DNA of 64,000 bases from Caldifarciminota bacterium UBA5631 (GCA_002421425.1 DIJZ01000022.1:55660-119659); one strand, 5' to 3'. Positions 51,312 through 60,699 are shown, counted from the first letter of the stretch. Program-made: numbers and translations. Notes: a model not told the origin generated them from the sequence alone.

Positions 51312-51904
51312 TGCGGATAGGGATTCTTGGGATTCAGGGAGATTTTGACTTACACAGGAAGAAGCTTGAGGAAGCAGGAGTTGAGTATAGAATAGTTAAA
51401 AAGGCTGAAGAGCTGGAAGGTATTGATGGAATCATTTTCCCCGGTGGTGAAAGTACAACGATAACAAAAATCCTGAAAAGATATGAACTGGATAAGACCC
51501 TCAGGGAAAAAATTTCTGGAGGTTTTCCTGTATTTGCAACGTGTGCAGGTATAATAATGCTGGCTTCGAAATTTGAGGGTAGGGAAGAGGAAGTTAATTC
51601 TCTCGGTGTACTCGATGTGAAGATTCACAGGAATGCATACGGTAGACAGAGAGAGTCCTTTGAGGTACCCCTTAAAGTTACTCTTGGCAGCGATGAGGTA
51701 GAAATTACGGGAGTATTTATTAGGGCTCCCAAAATAGTTGAAGTTGGAAAAGATGTTGAAGTACTTGGAACTTTCGAAGGGAGTCCAGTTCTTATAAGGC
51801 AGGGCAGGATTCTTGCCATGACCTTCCATCCCGAGCTTTCTGAGGGTATTGAAATTTATAAATTTTTTGAAAACCTTGTCAAGGAGAGAGTTTCAAATGT
51901 TTGA
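51311..51904 (+). CDS. pdxT: Pyridoxal 5'-phosphate synthase glutaminase subunit PdxT
   Basis: PdxT releases ammonia from glutamine and channels it to PdxS. The protein begins RIGILGIQGDFDLHR and has IIFPGGESTTI, the nucleophile in FATCAGIIML and the His/Glu pair in MTFHPELSE. GTG 51311 was chosen because AGGGGG lies 5 nt upstream and it matches the family N-terminus. GTG 51305 is 2 codons upstream. It overlaps pdxS by 1 nt and glyA by 8 nt. Confidence 0.97.
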   Translation: MRIGILGIQGDFDLHRKKLEEAGVEYRIVKKAEELEGIDGIIFPGGESTTITKILKRYELDKTLREKISGGFPVFATCAGIIMLASKFEGREEEVNSLGVLDVKIHRNAYGRQRESFEVPLKVTLGSDEVEITGVFIRAPKIVEVGKDVEVLGTFEGSPVLIRQGRILAMTFHPELSEGIEIYKFFENLVKERVSNV

Positions 51905-53165
51905 AAGATTGAAGAAGGTTGATCCAGAGATCTTTGAAGCAATATATAACGAGCTTCTCAGGCAAAGAAATGGGCTTGAGCTAATTGCATCTGAAAATTT
52001 CACATCCGATGCAGTGATGGAAGCGATGGGAAACGTAATGACTAACAAGTACGCAGAAGGTTACCCTGGAGCCAGATACTACGGTGGTTGTGAGTTCGTT
52101 GATGTTGCAGAGAGACTTGCGATTGAAAGAGCAAAAATTCTCTTCAATGCAGAACATGTCAATGTCCAGCCCCATTCTGGTGTGCAGGCAAATATGGGTG
52201 TATATTTTGCTGTTTTACAACCGGGGGATACTATCCTGTCGATGCAACTCTCCCATGGAGGTCACCTCAGCCACGGGCACAAGGTATCTTTTTCAGGGAA
52301 GCTATACAATGTAGTTCATTATACCGTCCATCCGGAGACAGAACGCATAGACTTTGACCTTGTAAGAAATCTTGCTATGGAGCATAAACCAAAACTGATT
52401 CTTGCAGGTTACTCTGCATATCCTCGAATAATTGAATGGGAGAAATTCAGAGAAATCGCCGATGAAGTTGGAGCTTATTTTATGGCTGATATTGCTCACA
52501 TTGCTGGGCTTGTGGTTGCAGGGTTGCACCCATCCCCCATTCCTTATGCACAGTTTGTTACAACTACTACTCATAAAACCCTGCGAGGCCCTCGCGGAGG
52601 AATGATTATGTGTAAAGCAGAATTTGCTAAGGATATTGACAAAGCGGTATTCCCCGGCGCGCAAGGTGGGCCATTGATGCACGTAATTGCAGCAAAGGCT
52701 GTGGCCTTTAAAGAGGCAATGAGTGAAGATTTCAAGAAATATCAAGAGCAGATAGTAATGAATGCTAAAACTCTTGCTGAGACCCTTGTATCCGAAGGTC
52801 TGCGCCTTGTCACAGGAGGCACCGATAATCATCTGATGCTTGTGGATTTGAGGCCCTTTAAGATAACGGGTAATATTGCAGAGAAAGCCCTGGAGAGGGC
52901 TGGTATTACAGTGAACAAGAATACAATTCCTTTTGATCCCGAGAAGCCAACAGTAACAAGCGGTATAAGAATTGGTACCCCGGCAATAACGACACGGGGA
53001 ATGAAAGAGCAAGAAATGAAAAAAGTTGGAAAGTTGATAAGTAGAGTACTCAGAAATCCTGAAGACGAACGCGTGATAGAAGAGGTGAGAAAAGAAGTCG
53101 AGGAACTGTGCAACGCTTTTCCGCTCTATTCCGAAAGATATGAAAATATGAGGAGACTTTTATGA
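51897..53165 (+). CDS. glyA: Serine hydroxymethyltransferase
   Basis: GlyA interconverts serine and glycine with tetrahydrofolate and uses PLP. The 422-residue protein has GLELIASENFTSDAVMEAMG, YAEGYPGARYYGG, VQPHSGVQAN and the PLP lysine Lys227 in TTTHKTLRGPRGG. ATG 51897 has AAGGAGAG upstream. Its position directly after the PLP synthase genes is a sensible pairing. It overlaps the next gene by 4 nt. Confidence 0.98.
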   Translation: MFERLKKVDPEIFEAIYNELLRQRNGLELIASENFTSDAVMEAMGNVMTNKYAEGYPGARYYGGCEFVDVAERLAIERAKILFNAEHVNVQPHSGVQANMGVYFAVLQPGDTILSMQLSHGGHLSHGHKVSFSGKLYNVVHYTVHPETERIDFDLVRNLAMEHKPKLILAGYSAYPRIIEWEKFREIADEVGAYFMADIAHIAGLVVAGLHPSPIPYAQFVTTTTHKTLRGPRGGMIMCKAEFAKDIDKAVFPGAQGGPLMHVIAAKAVAFKEAMSEDFKKYQEQIVMNAKTLAETLVSEGLRLVTGGTDNHLMLVDLRPFKITGNIAEKALERAGITVNKNTIPFDPEKPTVTSGIRIGTPAITTRGMKEQEMKKVGKLISRVLRNPEDERVIEEVRKEVEELCNAFPLYSERYENMRRLL

Positions 53166-53980
53166 GAAAGATTCTTTTTCTTCCTTTAATTTTAACAGTT
53201 CTTTACGCCTCCCATGAAAATATAGGGGTTACACCTGAAAGCAGATCACTGGCTGAGAGTTTTGTTGCTACGGCCTTTGGTGTTAATGGAATTTTTGGGA
53301 ACCCCGGAGGGGTCGCGTTTGGAGAAAAAGTTGAGTTTCTTGCTTCCTATGAGAAGCCTTTCGGCAGCGCAGATATCAAAGGACTTTCAACAGTAACAGC
53401 TGGAATTAAATATAGGCATTTCGGCCTGGGTATTAGTGAGTATAGCTTGAAACTTGAAGGTGAATACTCAGGAAGGTACGCTGAAGGTCTGTACTCCCTC
53501 TCTTACGGGGGTGCATTGGGGAGTATAGGTGTAGGTGCTAATGTCAACCTTTATAAATTTCAGGATCCAAGGTTTGGAACGGATTACACCGCGGGTTTAG
53601 ATCTCGGATTATGCTCAAAAGTTTCCGAATGGGTGGGAGCTGGAGTCTTTTACAGGAACATTCTTGGGAGCAAAATTCGAGGGGATAATCTGCCTCAGTT
53701 TCTTGATGCGGGACTCAGCATTTCCATTCAGAATTTGAGCAGGACCTTGCTGAATTTCAGAATGGCTCCTGCGAGCAGTGTCGTGCTTATGGTCGGTGAG
53801 GAGGTCTCTGTTGCAAGTGGCATCGTAAAGCTGAGGGCTGGATTCAACTATGGAGAAAACCTGAAGAAAGCTTCCTTCGGGCTCGGAGTGACGTTAAAGG
53901 GGATCACCGTGAATTATGGATTTTCCACCAACTTTGAACTTTCTCCGGCCCATGCAATTGGAATAAATTTTGGGAGGTAA
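53162..53980 (+). CDS. PorV/UPF0164-like outer-membrane beta-barrel protein
   Basis: The 272-residue protein has a signal peptide (about 1-16) and glycine- and aromatic-rich alternating strands typical of an outer-membrane barrel. The opening SRSLAESFVATAFGVNGIFGNPGGVAF matches, in pattern, the R-x-x-A-M-x-x-x-x-x-A-x-x-x-D-x-x-x-x-x-x-N-P-A-G motif of PorV/PorQ/UPF0164 proteins, and it ends in INFGR. PorV shuttles T9SS cargo. Whether this one does is unknown. It overlaps glyA by 4 nt. Confidence 0.65.
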   Translation: MRKILFLPLILTVLYASHENIGVTPESRSLAESFVATAFGVNGIFGNPGGVAFGEKVEFLASYEKPFGSADIKGLSTVTAGIKYRHFGLGISEYSLKLEGEYSGRYAEGLYSLSYGGALGSIGVGANVNLYKFQDPRFGTDYTAGLDLGLCSKVSEWVGAGVFYRNILGSKIRGDNLPQFLDAGLSISIQNLSRTLLNFRMAPASSVVLMVGEEVSVASGIVKLRAGFNYGENLKKASFGLGVTLKGITVNYGFSTNFELSPAHAIGINFGR

Positions 53981-53984
53981 TGGG

Positions 53985-56360
53985 TTGCTTTTCCTGATTC
54001 TATTAGCACTCACTTCTCAAACTTTTCAAAAGCTGGATCTCAACGAAGCCAGCTTGGAAGACCTGCTGAAGAGACTTCCCATTGATAGTTCAAAGGTTAT
54101 AAAAATCTATAAATATAAAGAGGCATATGGTTCTTTCGAAAACATCTATGACCTGGCAAGGCTTCCTTTTTTAACACCCGAGGACATTAAGGTTTTGAAA
54201 GAACGGGTGATGTTCCGGACAAAGGGAAGGGACGTTTACTTTTCCTATTACACACAGGAAATCAGGGAAAGGACTGTAACAGAAGAGAGTCCCCAGGAAA
54301 GTGCCTATGATTACTGGCTAAGTGCATTAAGAATTCCGATTAATGTAAACAAAGCGAGCGTAGATGAGCTCTATTCTATATACGGTGTTTCCCTAATTGA
54401 CGCTGTTCAGGCTTATAAAAGGGCTAAGATGGTAGGTTTTCTGAGAGCCTCTCACTTGAGAAGGTCTCCTGGGCTTTCTTATTATGGTTACAGGAATATG
54501 CTGCCCTATGTGGGATTCAGAGATTACAAGCCCGCGCCTTTCTCAGGGTGGGTTACTTTTAATTTCAGCCATTATTCCGCACTTTATCAGGAGGAAACTA
54601 GTGATATCGAGTCACGACTCGAAGAGCTGAGCGCGGCTGCTGATACAACTTCGACTTTATGGACTAACCTTGTAGCTGCTGGTTGGACCTCAGCAGAGAG
54701 TCTGTGGTTATACAGCCAGCTTTCGAAGGAAAATGAAGAATCTAGAAAGCTCAAAACCAGGCCTTATTTAAGGGTCAAATTCAATGGCTTGCTCTGGGGG
54801 AAGTTGCGGGTCGGGGTTTCCGCATATGATAACCCTTACCTCAGTGGACCCCAACCTAAGTATTTTTTGGGACTGGAAAAAGTTAGTTTACCTCTGGGAA
54901 TGAAGCTGAACAAAGCGATCGCTGGATATTACAGAATCACGATGGATCAAGGTCTCTTTCTGGATAACAGTGATGAGGGGAGATCTCGCTTGATGGACAG
55001 AGTTTTTGGCCTTTTTGGTGACCTTTCGAGATATGACGAGTTCTCCTTTTATGGTGGTAGTGTTGAACTGAGCAAAAGCCCTATAACCTTTACACTGTGG
55101 CACTCATATACCCAGAGAAATGGCATTGAGGATTACAATGGCAATCTGATCTTTTACTATGACGGTGACTTCATCCCGTCGACCTATAAGGCCAAATTCT
55201 ACGAGAAAGTACAGGGGTTTAATGCTAAAATTGACATCTTGCCAAAGGTTCCAGGAACTCAAATTGGGTTTTCTGGAATGCGGATTCAGTATTCGAAACC
55301 GATGACCTGCAATTTTTCTTTTATGGACATACCTCTTGACAGAGAGGACTTCGGAGACCCTGTCTTCAATTGGATTGGTGGCAAGGAAAAGAAGTTTGTC
55401 CAGTTTGCTGGGAGAACCGTCATATATCCTTTTTCGGTAGAGTTTGAGTATGCAAAGGAAATCAATGCTGGTGATGCATTCATTGCCAAAGCGAGAGTTC
55501 AGCAGAGTGTGTTTAGTTTAACAGCCCTGTACAGAGATTACGATATTGATTACACAAACCCTTATTCTAGGTCGTTTTATGAAGACACAAGATTTCGGTA
55601 TACGACTTTAACCCGTAGTTACCGACTCATTGATCCGTTATACGCGGAAATTGGCTACTTGCCTTTTCCGAAACCGGAACAGGGCTTATATATTGAAGCA
55701 AGATACCAGCCCTTTGCAAGGCTGCTATTTCCGAGACTGTATTTAGATATATGGAAGGACAAATCAGATCTTCAAAACAATGTGAGAGGTCAGTTCCAGG
55801 TAGAATACCGGATTGTAAGTCAGTTAAGGGTAAGATATACATTCCGAAACCAGAAGAAAGCTAACCTGAGATATGTTGGGGTTTCCGAAAGCAAACTAAA
55901 TGAAAACTCTCTTCAATTCATGATTCCCTTTGGAGGTACATTTTTTACTGCAGAATACAGGAACTCTGTAATGAATCTTACGGAGAGGGGTATTGACTTT
56001 AGGACATCCATATACGGTTCTTTCCTTTCCTTTTACCTGGACAGGGATATAACCAGCGGACTATCTGTGAAGGCTGGAGCCGTTGTGTGGGCTACCAACG
56101 GATACTCATTGTGGCATTTTGAGGATACAGGAATCGACTTCCTTTATGGAGATGGATCAAAATGGTTTATTAGTTTTGTGGAGCGGCTCTCTCCCCAGCT
56201 TGGTGTAAGATTGAAGTTAAAAGATAAGCTAACTCAATACCCTCATACAGGTCTTATAGATAGAGGGATAGTAACACCCGAAGGAGATGAGGTTTACCTT
56301 CCTTTTGTTGATCAGAGGAGGGTCTTTAACCTTCAATTGAGTCTGGATTACGCTTTTTAA
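53985..56360 (+). CDS. Outer-membrane barrel protein with N-terminal helix-hairpin-helix (ComEA-like) repeats
   Basis: After a signal peptide (about 1-15) the 791-residue protein has two HhH/ComEA-type units in the first 190 residues (KLDLNEASLEDLLKRLPI, then NVNKASVDELYSIYG). A long beta-barrel region of alternating aromatic strands (about 195-791) follows and ends FNLQLSLDYAF. TTG 53985 is 7 nt after GGGAGG. The C-terminal Phe is typical of outer-membrane barrels. HhH plus barrel is a known but poorly understood combination, and a link to DNA uptake is only speculation. Confidence 0.7.
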   Translation: MLFLILLALTSQTFQKLDLNEASLEDLLKRLPIDSSKVIKIYKYKEAYGSFENIYDLARLPFLTPEDIKVLKERVMFRTKGRDVYFSYYTQEIRERTVTEESPQESAYDYWLSALRIPINVNKASVDELYSIYGVSLIDAVQAYKRAKMVGFLRASHLRRSPGLSYYGYRNMLPYVGFRDYKPAPFSGWVTFNFSHYSALYQEETSDIESRLEELSAAADTTSTLWTNLVAAGWTSAESLWLYSQLSKENEESRKLKTRPYLRVKFNGLLWGKLRVGVSAYDNPYLSGPQPKYFLGLEKVSLPLGMKLNKAIAGYYRITMDQGLFLDNSDEGRSRLMDRVFGLFGDLSRYDEFSFYGGSVELSKSPITFTLWHSYTQRNGIEDYNGNLIFYYDGDFIPSTYKAKFYEKVQGFNAKIDILPKVPGTQIGFSGMRIQYSKPMTCNFSFMDIPLDREDFGDPVFNWIGGKEKKFVQFAGRTVIYPFSVEFEYAKEINAGDAFIAKARVQQSVFSLTALYRDYDIDYTNPYSRSFYEDTRFRYTTLTRSYRLIDPLYAEIGYLPFPKPEQGLYIEARYQPFARLLFPRLYLDIWKDKSDLQNNVRGQFQVEYRIVSQLRVRYTFRNQKKANLRYVGVSESKLNENSLQFMIPFGGTFFTAEYRNSVMNLTERGIDFRTSIYGSFLSFYLDRDITSGLSVKAGAVVWATNGYSLWHFEDTGIDFLYGDGSKWFISFVERLSPQLGVRLKLKDKLTQYPHTGLIDRGIVTPEGDEVYLPFVDQRRVFNLQLSLDYAF

Positions 56361-56361
56361 T

Positions 56362-56706
56362 ATGATTTCCTGTGGCGTTGATATTGTGAGTATTGGGCGT
56401 TTTTGTTTCTTGATGGGAAGGTATGGAGAAAGATTTCTAAAAAGGTTATTTTCAAGAGACGAAATTGACTATTGTTTCGAAAAGAAGAACCAGATACAAT
56501 GCTTTGCTGGGAAATTTGCTGCCAAGGAAGCAGCTATAAAGGCACTTGGCCTCAAGGATGTTGCTTTGAGAGATATTGAAGTAATCAACATCGATGGGAA
56601 GCCTATCATCAAAGTTAAAGGAGAAGTGTTAATGGCAGTCTCTCTAAGTATTTCCCATGATAGGGATTACGCCGTCGCCATGTGTGTGCGCGAAGAGGAG
56701 GTTTAA
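56362..56706 (+). CDS. acpS: Holo-[acyl-carrier-protein] synthase
   Basis: AcpS transfers phosphopantetheine from CoA to the carrier protein of fatty-acid synthesis. The 114-residue protein has Asp7 in CGVDIVSIGRF, Glu56 in FAAKEAAIKAL, and LSISHDRDYAVAMC. It is 1 nt after its upstream neighbour and 1 nt before carbamate kinase. Confidence 0.95.
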   Translation: MISCGVDIVSIGRFCFLMGRYGERFLKRLFSRDEIDYCFEKKNQIQCFAGKFAAKEAAIKALGLKDVALRDIEVINIDGKPIIKVKGEVLMAVSLSISHDRDYAVAMCVREEEV

Positions 56707-56707
56707 A

Positions 56708-57643
56708 ATGGAAAAAATCATCATTGCTCTTGGTGGTAATGCACTCCGCAAAAGAGGTGAACCTTTCACTATTGAACATCAATTTAAGAATGCCTCAAAG
56801 GTAATTAGACCAGTTGTTTCCCTCGCTGAAGAAGGGTATAAGATCTGTATTACACACGGAAACGGCCCACAGGTAGGAGTTGAGTTCTTCAGGAATATCT
56901 ATTCCAGGGATAAATTTCCTCCGTATCCCCTTGATGCGCTTAATGCTGAAACCCAGGGCTGGATTGGATACATTATTTCAAGAGCAGTAAGACAGCAACT
57001 TTATGAAGATCAGGTTGAAAGAGATGTTGTCGCCATTGTAACTCAGGTGGTGGTTGATAAAGATGCCCCTGCATTTAGAAATCCAACAAAACCGATCGGT
57101 GATTTTTTCACAAAGGAAGAAGCCGACGACTTAATGCACAGGTATAACTGGGTGATGAGGGAGGATGCAGGCAGAGGATATAGGGTTGTGGTTCCATCAC
57201 CTAAGCCGAGGCGGACTGTAGAAGCTCACATCATTGAGAAACTTGTGGATGAAGGGGTTATAGTAGTTGCCTCTGGAGGGGGTGGAATTCCGGTGATAGA
57301 GGAAAATGGGACTCTTAAGGGTGTGGAGGCTGTGATTGACAAAGACAGAGCTTCGGCGCTCCTCGGAAAGGAAATAGAAGCAGACCTCTTTATGATACTA
57401 ACAGAGGTCGATTATGTCTATGTGAATTTTGGCAAGCAGGACCAGAAAGCTCTCCACAATATCAGGGTTAGTGAACTTAGAAAATACTATGAAGAAGGAC
57501 AGTTTCCTGACGGTTCTATGGGCCCAAAGATTGAAGCCGCTTTTGACTTTCTTGAGAATGGTGGAAGGGAGGTTATAATAACTTCCATTGAAAAAGCCCA
57601 TGACGCTCTTTATGAAGGGTATGGTACCCACATAGTGAAGTAA
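56708..57643 (+). CDS. arcC: Carbamate kinase
   Basis: Carbamate kinase makes ATP from carbamoyl phosphate and ADP, or the reverse. The 311-residue protein starts IIIALGGNALRKRGE and has ICITHGNGPQVG, DALNAETQGWIGY, the conserved Lys in PTKPIGDF, VASGGGGIPV and MGPKIEAAFDF. GAGGAGG precedes the ATG. With OTC at 34160 it could form the energy-yielding end of arginine or citrulline breakdown. No arginine deiminase is in the window. Confidence 0.96.
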   Translation: MEKIIIALGGNALRKRGEPFTIEHQFKNASKVIRPVVSLAEEGYKICITHGNGPQVGVEFFRNIYSRDKFPPYPLDALNAETQGWIGYIISRAVRQQLYEDQVERDVVAIVTQVVVDKDAPAFRNPTKPIGDFFTKEEADDLMHRYNWVMREDAGRGYRVVVPSPKPRRTVEAHIIEKLVDEGVIVVASGGGGIPVIEENGTLKGVEAVIDKDRASALLGKEIEADLFMILTEVDYVYVNFGKQDQKALHNIRVSELRKYYEEGQFPDGSMGPKIEAAFDFLENGGREVIITSIEKAHDALYEGYGTHIVK

Positions 57644-57693
57644 GTCGAAATTAGAGAACACTTCCTATTCTTCAACGATTTAAAAGATGATAG

Positions 57694-57722
57694 TTGGAAA
57701 ATGTTGAAATATATTGTATAAT
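57694..57722 (+). promoter_or_regulatory. Promoter for the membrane GGDEF gene
   Basis: TTGGAA (57694-57699), a 17-nt spacer and a perfect TATAAT (57717-57722). The start codon ATG 57740 is 17 nt after the -10 box, so the leader is about 11 nt. No ribosome binding site is seen. Confidence 0.65.
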
Positions 57723-57739
57723 TTGTGCGAACGACACAT

Positions 57740-58873
57740 ATGTTACTATTTCGTAAATTTCTAACCTTTAAAGATCGTTTGTTAGAGAAAAAATTCTTAG
57801 AGCAATATAACAATTCATCAATCATTCAGGTGCGCATTGCTATAGTTCTCGGCATTTTTCTGTATGCGATCTTTGCCATGTTGGACTCGGTAATTGTGGG
57901 GCCATTGAAATCCACAATTTGGATGATAAGATTCTTTTTTGTCACCCCCTTTCTTATATTGTTTTTCATTTTGACTTTCATCAATCCTTTGAAACAGTAT
58001 TTACAGATGATAGTTTCCCTTGCAGTTCTTGTTGGAGGTGTGGGGATACTTTGGATGCTTGCAGTAATTCAGCCACCTTCACTGTATCTATATTCACAAG
58101 GGCTGATGCTTGTATTGATTTTCAACTACACTTTCTTCAGGCTGAGGTTTTATTATGCGACGCTGAATGGATTTTTACTTCTTGGAGGCTTTGAACTTGT
58201 AAGTTTGAAAATTAACCCACTTCCTTTGCATGTTTTTATAAACAATAATTTTTTCTTAGTTTCAGCAAGCATTATCGGAATGGCAGTTTCTTACTTTTTT
58301 GAGAAACTTCAGAGAGATAATTTCCTGAGCACGGTGATGCTTACGAGGATGGCGGAGACTGATGGGCTTACTGGAGTTATGAATCGCAACTCCCTGGTTC
58401 GCGCCCTGGGTATCGAATTGCAGAAATTGTCGAGATTTCACGGAACTATGACCTTCTGTATGCTAGACCTGGATGGATTTAAGGAGGTGAATGACTATTT
58501 TGGACATCTGAAAGGTGACGAACTCCTACGACATTTCGGAAGGATTCTTTCAGCTAAATTTAGAGCTACAGATCTTATTGGTCGCCTTGGAGGAGACGAG
58601 TTTGGGATATTATTGATGGAACTTTCAGATCCGCAGAGGATAGTAGAGGCTTTCAGGAACGTGAAGAGGGATTTCCTTGGTATCCAGACCGAGTTGAAGG
58701 ATAAGATAACTTTTTCCGTTGGATGCGTCATCATTAAGTCTTCGGATCTTGTAGAGGATGAATTGTTCTACTATTCCCTTGCAGATATTGCGCTCGCTAC
58801 GAGCAAAAAAACAAAAGATACTCTATGTGTTATTGGACCAGACAAAAAGATATTGCTTCTGGATAGAATATAA
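57740..58873 (+). CDS. Membrane-bound diguanylate cyclase (GGDEF)
   Basis: The 377-residue protein has about six membrane segments (about 25-190) followed by a cytoplasmic GGDEF domain (about 205-365). The signature is canonical (GRLGGDEFG, about 284) and the I-site R-x-x-D (RATD) sits five residues before it. It probably makes c-di-GMP in response to an unknown membrane signal. ATG 57740 was chosen because an upstream in-frame GTG at 57725 lies 2 nt after the -10 box. Confidence 0.93.
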   Translation: MLLFRKFLTFKDRLLEKKFLEQYNNSSIIQVRIAIVLGIFLYAIFAMLDSVIVGPLKSTIWMIRFFFVTPFLILFFILTFINPLKQYLQMIVSLAVLVGGVGILWMLAVIQPPSLYLYSQGLMLVLIFNYTFFRLRFYYATLNGFLLLGGFELVSLKINPLPLHVFINNNFFLVSASIIGMAVSYFFEKLQRDNFLSTVMLTRMAETDGLTGVMNRNSLVRALGIELQKLSRFHGTMTFCMLDLDGFKEVNDYFGHLKGDELLRHFGRILSAKFRATDLIGRLGGDEFGILLMELSDPQRIVEAFRNVKRDFLGIQTELKDKITFSVGCVIIKSSDLVEDELFYYSLADIALATSKKTKDTLCVIGPDKKILLLDRI

Positions 58874-58899
58874 GATTTCAACAATCGCAGCTTTTGGAA

Positions 58900-58905
58900 T
58901 ATAAT
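58900..58905 (+). promoter_or_regulatory. -10 box upstream of the Omp28-like gene
   Basis: A perfect TATAAT at 58900-58905 lies 29 nt before the ATG at 58935. No good -35 box is present at the usual spacing. The implied leader is about 22 nt without a clear ribosome binding site. Confidence 0.4.
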
Positions 58906-58934
58906 TTTACCATCGTGAGACTTCAAGTTAGAAA

Positions 58935-59642
58935 ATGAGAGGATTTAAAAGGTTCTTGAGGATAATTTTTTTTGGTTTATTATGCGGATGTTCCAGACTT
59001 CCAACCCCGGAAGAACCCGCTGCAGTTCCAATAATACCAGTATTTGAAGTCTTTGGTTACGCCAGGTGTTCGAACTGCCCTGCGGTGGAACACGCCCTTG
59101 ATTCTATAAAATCTGAGTTCGATGATTCCGTCGTTGTTCTGCAATATCATATGAGAATTCTAGGTGATACTCTGTCGCCACAAAGCATCCTGGAGCGCCA
59201 AAATTTATACAATGTAGGCTCTTCAGCTCCTGTCACGGTTATCCATGGAGAGGAGATCCTTCAGGGCTCCAGTGGCCTCTCAACGCAGCTCTTTAAAGCA
59301 TATTATTCCTCAATTCGCAGCAGGGAAGATTCAGTTACAGTCGTTATTGCTTCACACCTTGAAGGTGACAGCATTCTGTTTACTCTTTCGGTAAAAGAGG
59401 AGACAATTGTACCTGGGGCGAGATTGTTTATATTCGTTACGCAGGATAGCATAATTTTCAAGCAAACTGGGGTTCCGGATACAATTTTCAACAATGTAGT
59501 AAGGTTCTATAGTTCATTACATGCAGAATTTCCGTGTCAGGTCAGGGTGAGCAGAACCCTGTTCCCCCAGGGTAATTTCGTTGCCCTGCTTCAGGATACT
59601 TTGAGTAAGAAAATTATCTCTGTAACTCAGAGGAGGTTTTGA
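58935..59642 (+). CDS. Omp28-like lipoprotein with thioredoxin-type CxxC
   Basis: The 235-residue protein has a lipobox (LLCGC, Cys19) and a thioredoxin-like segment with Cys45-x-x-Cys48-Pro (RCSNCPAVEHALDSI), followed by VVVLQYHM and APVTVIHGEEIL. This order matches the Omp28-related family of Bacteroidota outer-membrane lipoproteins. The rest is beta-rich. It overlaps the next gene by 1 nt and heads a four-gene cluster with a T9SS-tailed protein, a TlpA-like protein and a DUF6029 barrel. Confidence 0.75.
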   Translation: MRGFKRFLRIIFFGLLCGCSRLPTPEEPAAVPIIPVFEVFGYARCSNCPAVEHALDSIKSEFDDSVVVLQYHMRILGDTLSPQSILERQNLYNVGSSAPVTVIHGEEILQGSSGLSTQLFKAYYSSIRSREDSVTVVIASHLEGDSILFTLSVKEETIVPGARLFIFVTQDSIIFKQTGVPDTIFNNVVRFYSSLHAEFPCQVRVSRTLFPQGNFVALLQDTLSKKIISVTQRRF

Positions 59643-60256
59643 TGCAATTTCTTCTACTCTCGGCTCTTTACGTTATGTTCACCATCAGGGCTCTTGACCC
59701 AACGTATATTTACATAGACACATCAAGCACCTTCAATGAAATGCAGGTGATTAGGCTGGAATTCGTAAATGACGGCGAGACCAGAAACCTGGTTTTCATG
59801 CTTAACCGGATTTCGACTCCACCTGACCTGAGCTTCAGTCAGTGCGTTGGAAATCTATGTCATTTTCAGGATTCGATTTCCTATACATACGCGGGTGGTA
59901 TCATGGATACTATTGAGCTTGAGTTTTACTCGGGTCAGACTCCGGGTCTCATCGATGCCTTCTACCTAGTTTATGACGCAGGCTCTCCGTGGCAGCGAGA
60001 TTCAATCCACATTACAGGCGTCGTGCCCGTTAGGGAACAGGGTAATACCCATTTGGAATACTTCAACGGAATGTTACGCGGTGAAGATATAAGACGCGTA
60101 ACATTGTATTCTATAAGTGGTGCTGTTGTGTACGAGGGCAGTTTTAATAGCGTGTCTGAAGTAGAACTACCCGTCACGAAGAATGGGGTTTTCCTGTGCC
60201 GCGTGCTGGCAAAAGGCAAGATTATGAATTTTAAAATTGTTAGGTTCCTGAGATAA
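59642..60256 (+). CDS. Secreted protein with C-terminal T9SS type A-like sorting domain
   Basis: The 204-residue protein has a short signal peptide (about 1-18) and a beta-rich body of unknown function. The last 65 residues or so read as a T9SS type A sorting domain: VTLYSISGAVVYEGSF (the hydrophobic-Y-x-x-x-G-x-hydrophobic-V strand), then ELPVTKNGVFLCRVL and a basic end, KIVRFLR. AGGAGG (59631-59636) is 5 nt before the ATG. The domain predicts export across the outer membrane. Confidence 0.72.
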   Translation: MQFLLLSALYVMFTIRALDPTYIYIDTSSTFNEMQVIRLEFVNDGETRNLVFMLNRISTPPDLSFSQCVGNLCHFQDSISYTYAGGIMDTIELEFYSGQTPGLIDAFYLVYDAGSPWQRDSIHITGVVPVREQGNTHLEYFNGMLRGEDIRRVTLYSISGAVVYEGSFNSVSEVELPVTKNGVFLCRVLAKGKIMNFKIVRFLR

Positions 60257-60699
60257 TGAAACTTTTTCTTACTTTGATTATTGCTTTAGTTGATGTAGGT
60301 TCTATAAAGACTCTGGACCGCGGGATTATAGATATGGACACCATCTGGGGAAAGGGTCCGGTTTATATTAGTTTCTGGGCTACCTGGTGTACGAATTGCG
60401 TTCAAGAACTTGATGAGATAAACAAAATCAAAGACTCTCTGGGAATTTTTGTCATCACTGTTAATGAAGATGGTCTCAGAAAGGAGGGCAGGGTTTTGTC
60501 ATTCCTTAAGGGTAAAAAGTGGGATTATCCTGTGGTAATGGACGAAGGTCAGAAACTGATGAGGAAGTATGGAGTAACTGCTTTGCCTACGTCTTTTTTG
60601 TACAGCAAGGATAAGAAGCTTCTTAAAAGGTTCACGGGGTTCTCATCAAGAGATGCAGCGCTTATGAAGGAGCTTCTGCGGAGCTTTGAAGAAAAATGA
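60256..60699 (+). CDS. TlpA-like thiol-disulfide oxidoreductase
   Basis: The 147-residue protein has an N-terminal signal segment (about 1-14) and a thioredoxin fold with the redox pair Cys45/Cys48 in FWATWCTNCVQE and the cis-proline loop TALPTSFL. TlpA-type proteins reduce or isomerise disulfides outside the cytoplasm. It overlaps both neighbours by 1-4 nt. Its target may be the CxxC of the Omp28-like protein upstream, which is an inference from position. Confidence 0.9.
   Translation: MKLFLTLIIALVDVGSIKTLDRGIIDMDTIWGKGPVYISFWATWCTNCVQELDEINKIKDSLGIFVITVNEDGLRKEGRVLSFLKGKKWDYPVVMDEGQKLMRKYGVTALPTSFLYSKDKKLLKRFTGFSSRDAALMKELLRSFEEK

Noticed and set aside
52302..53012. A 236-codon open frame on the minus strand.
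   Set aside because: It is antisense to glyA, with cysteine- and histidine-rich composition typical of a shadow frame.
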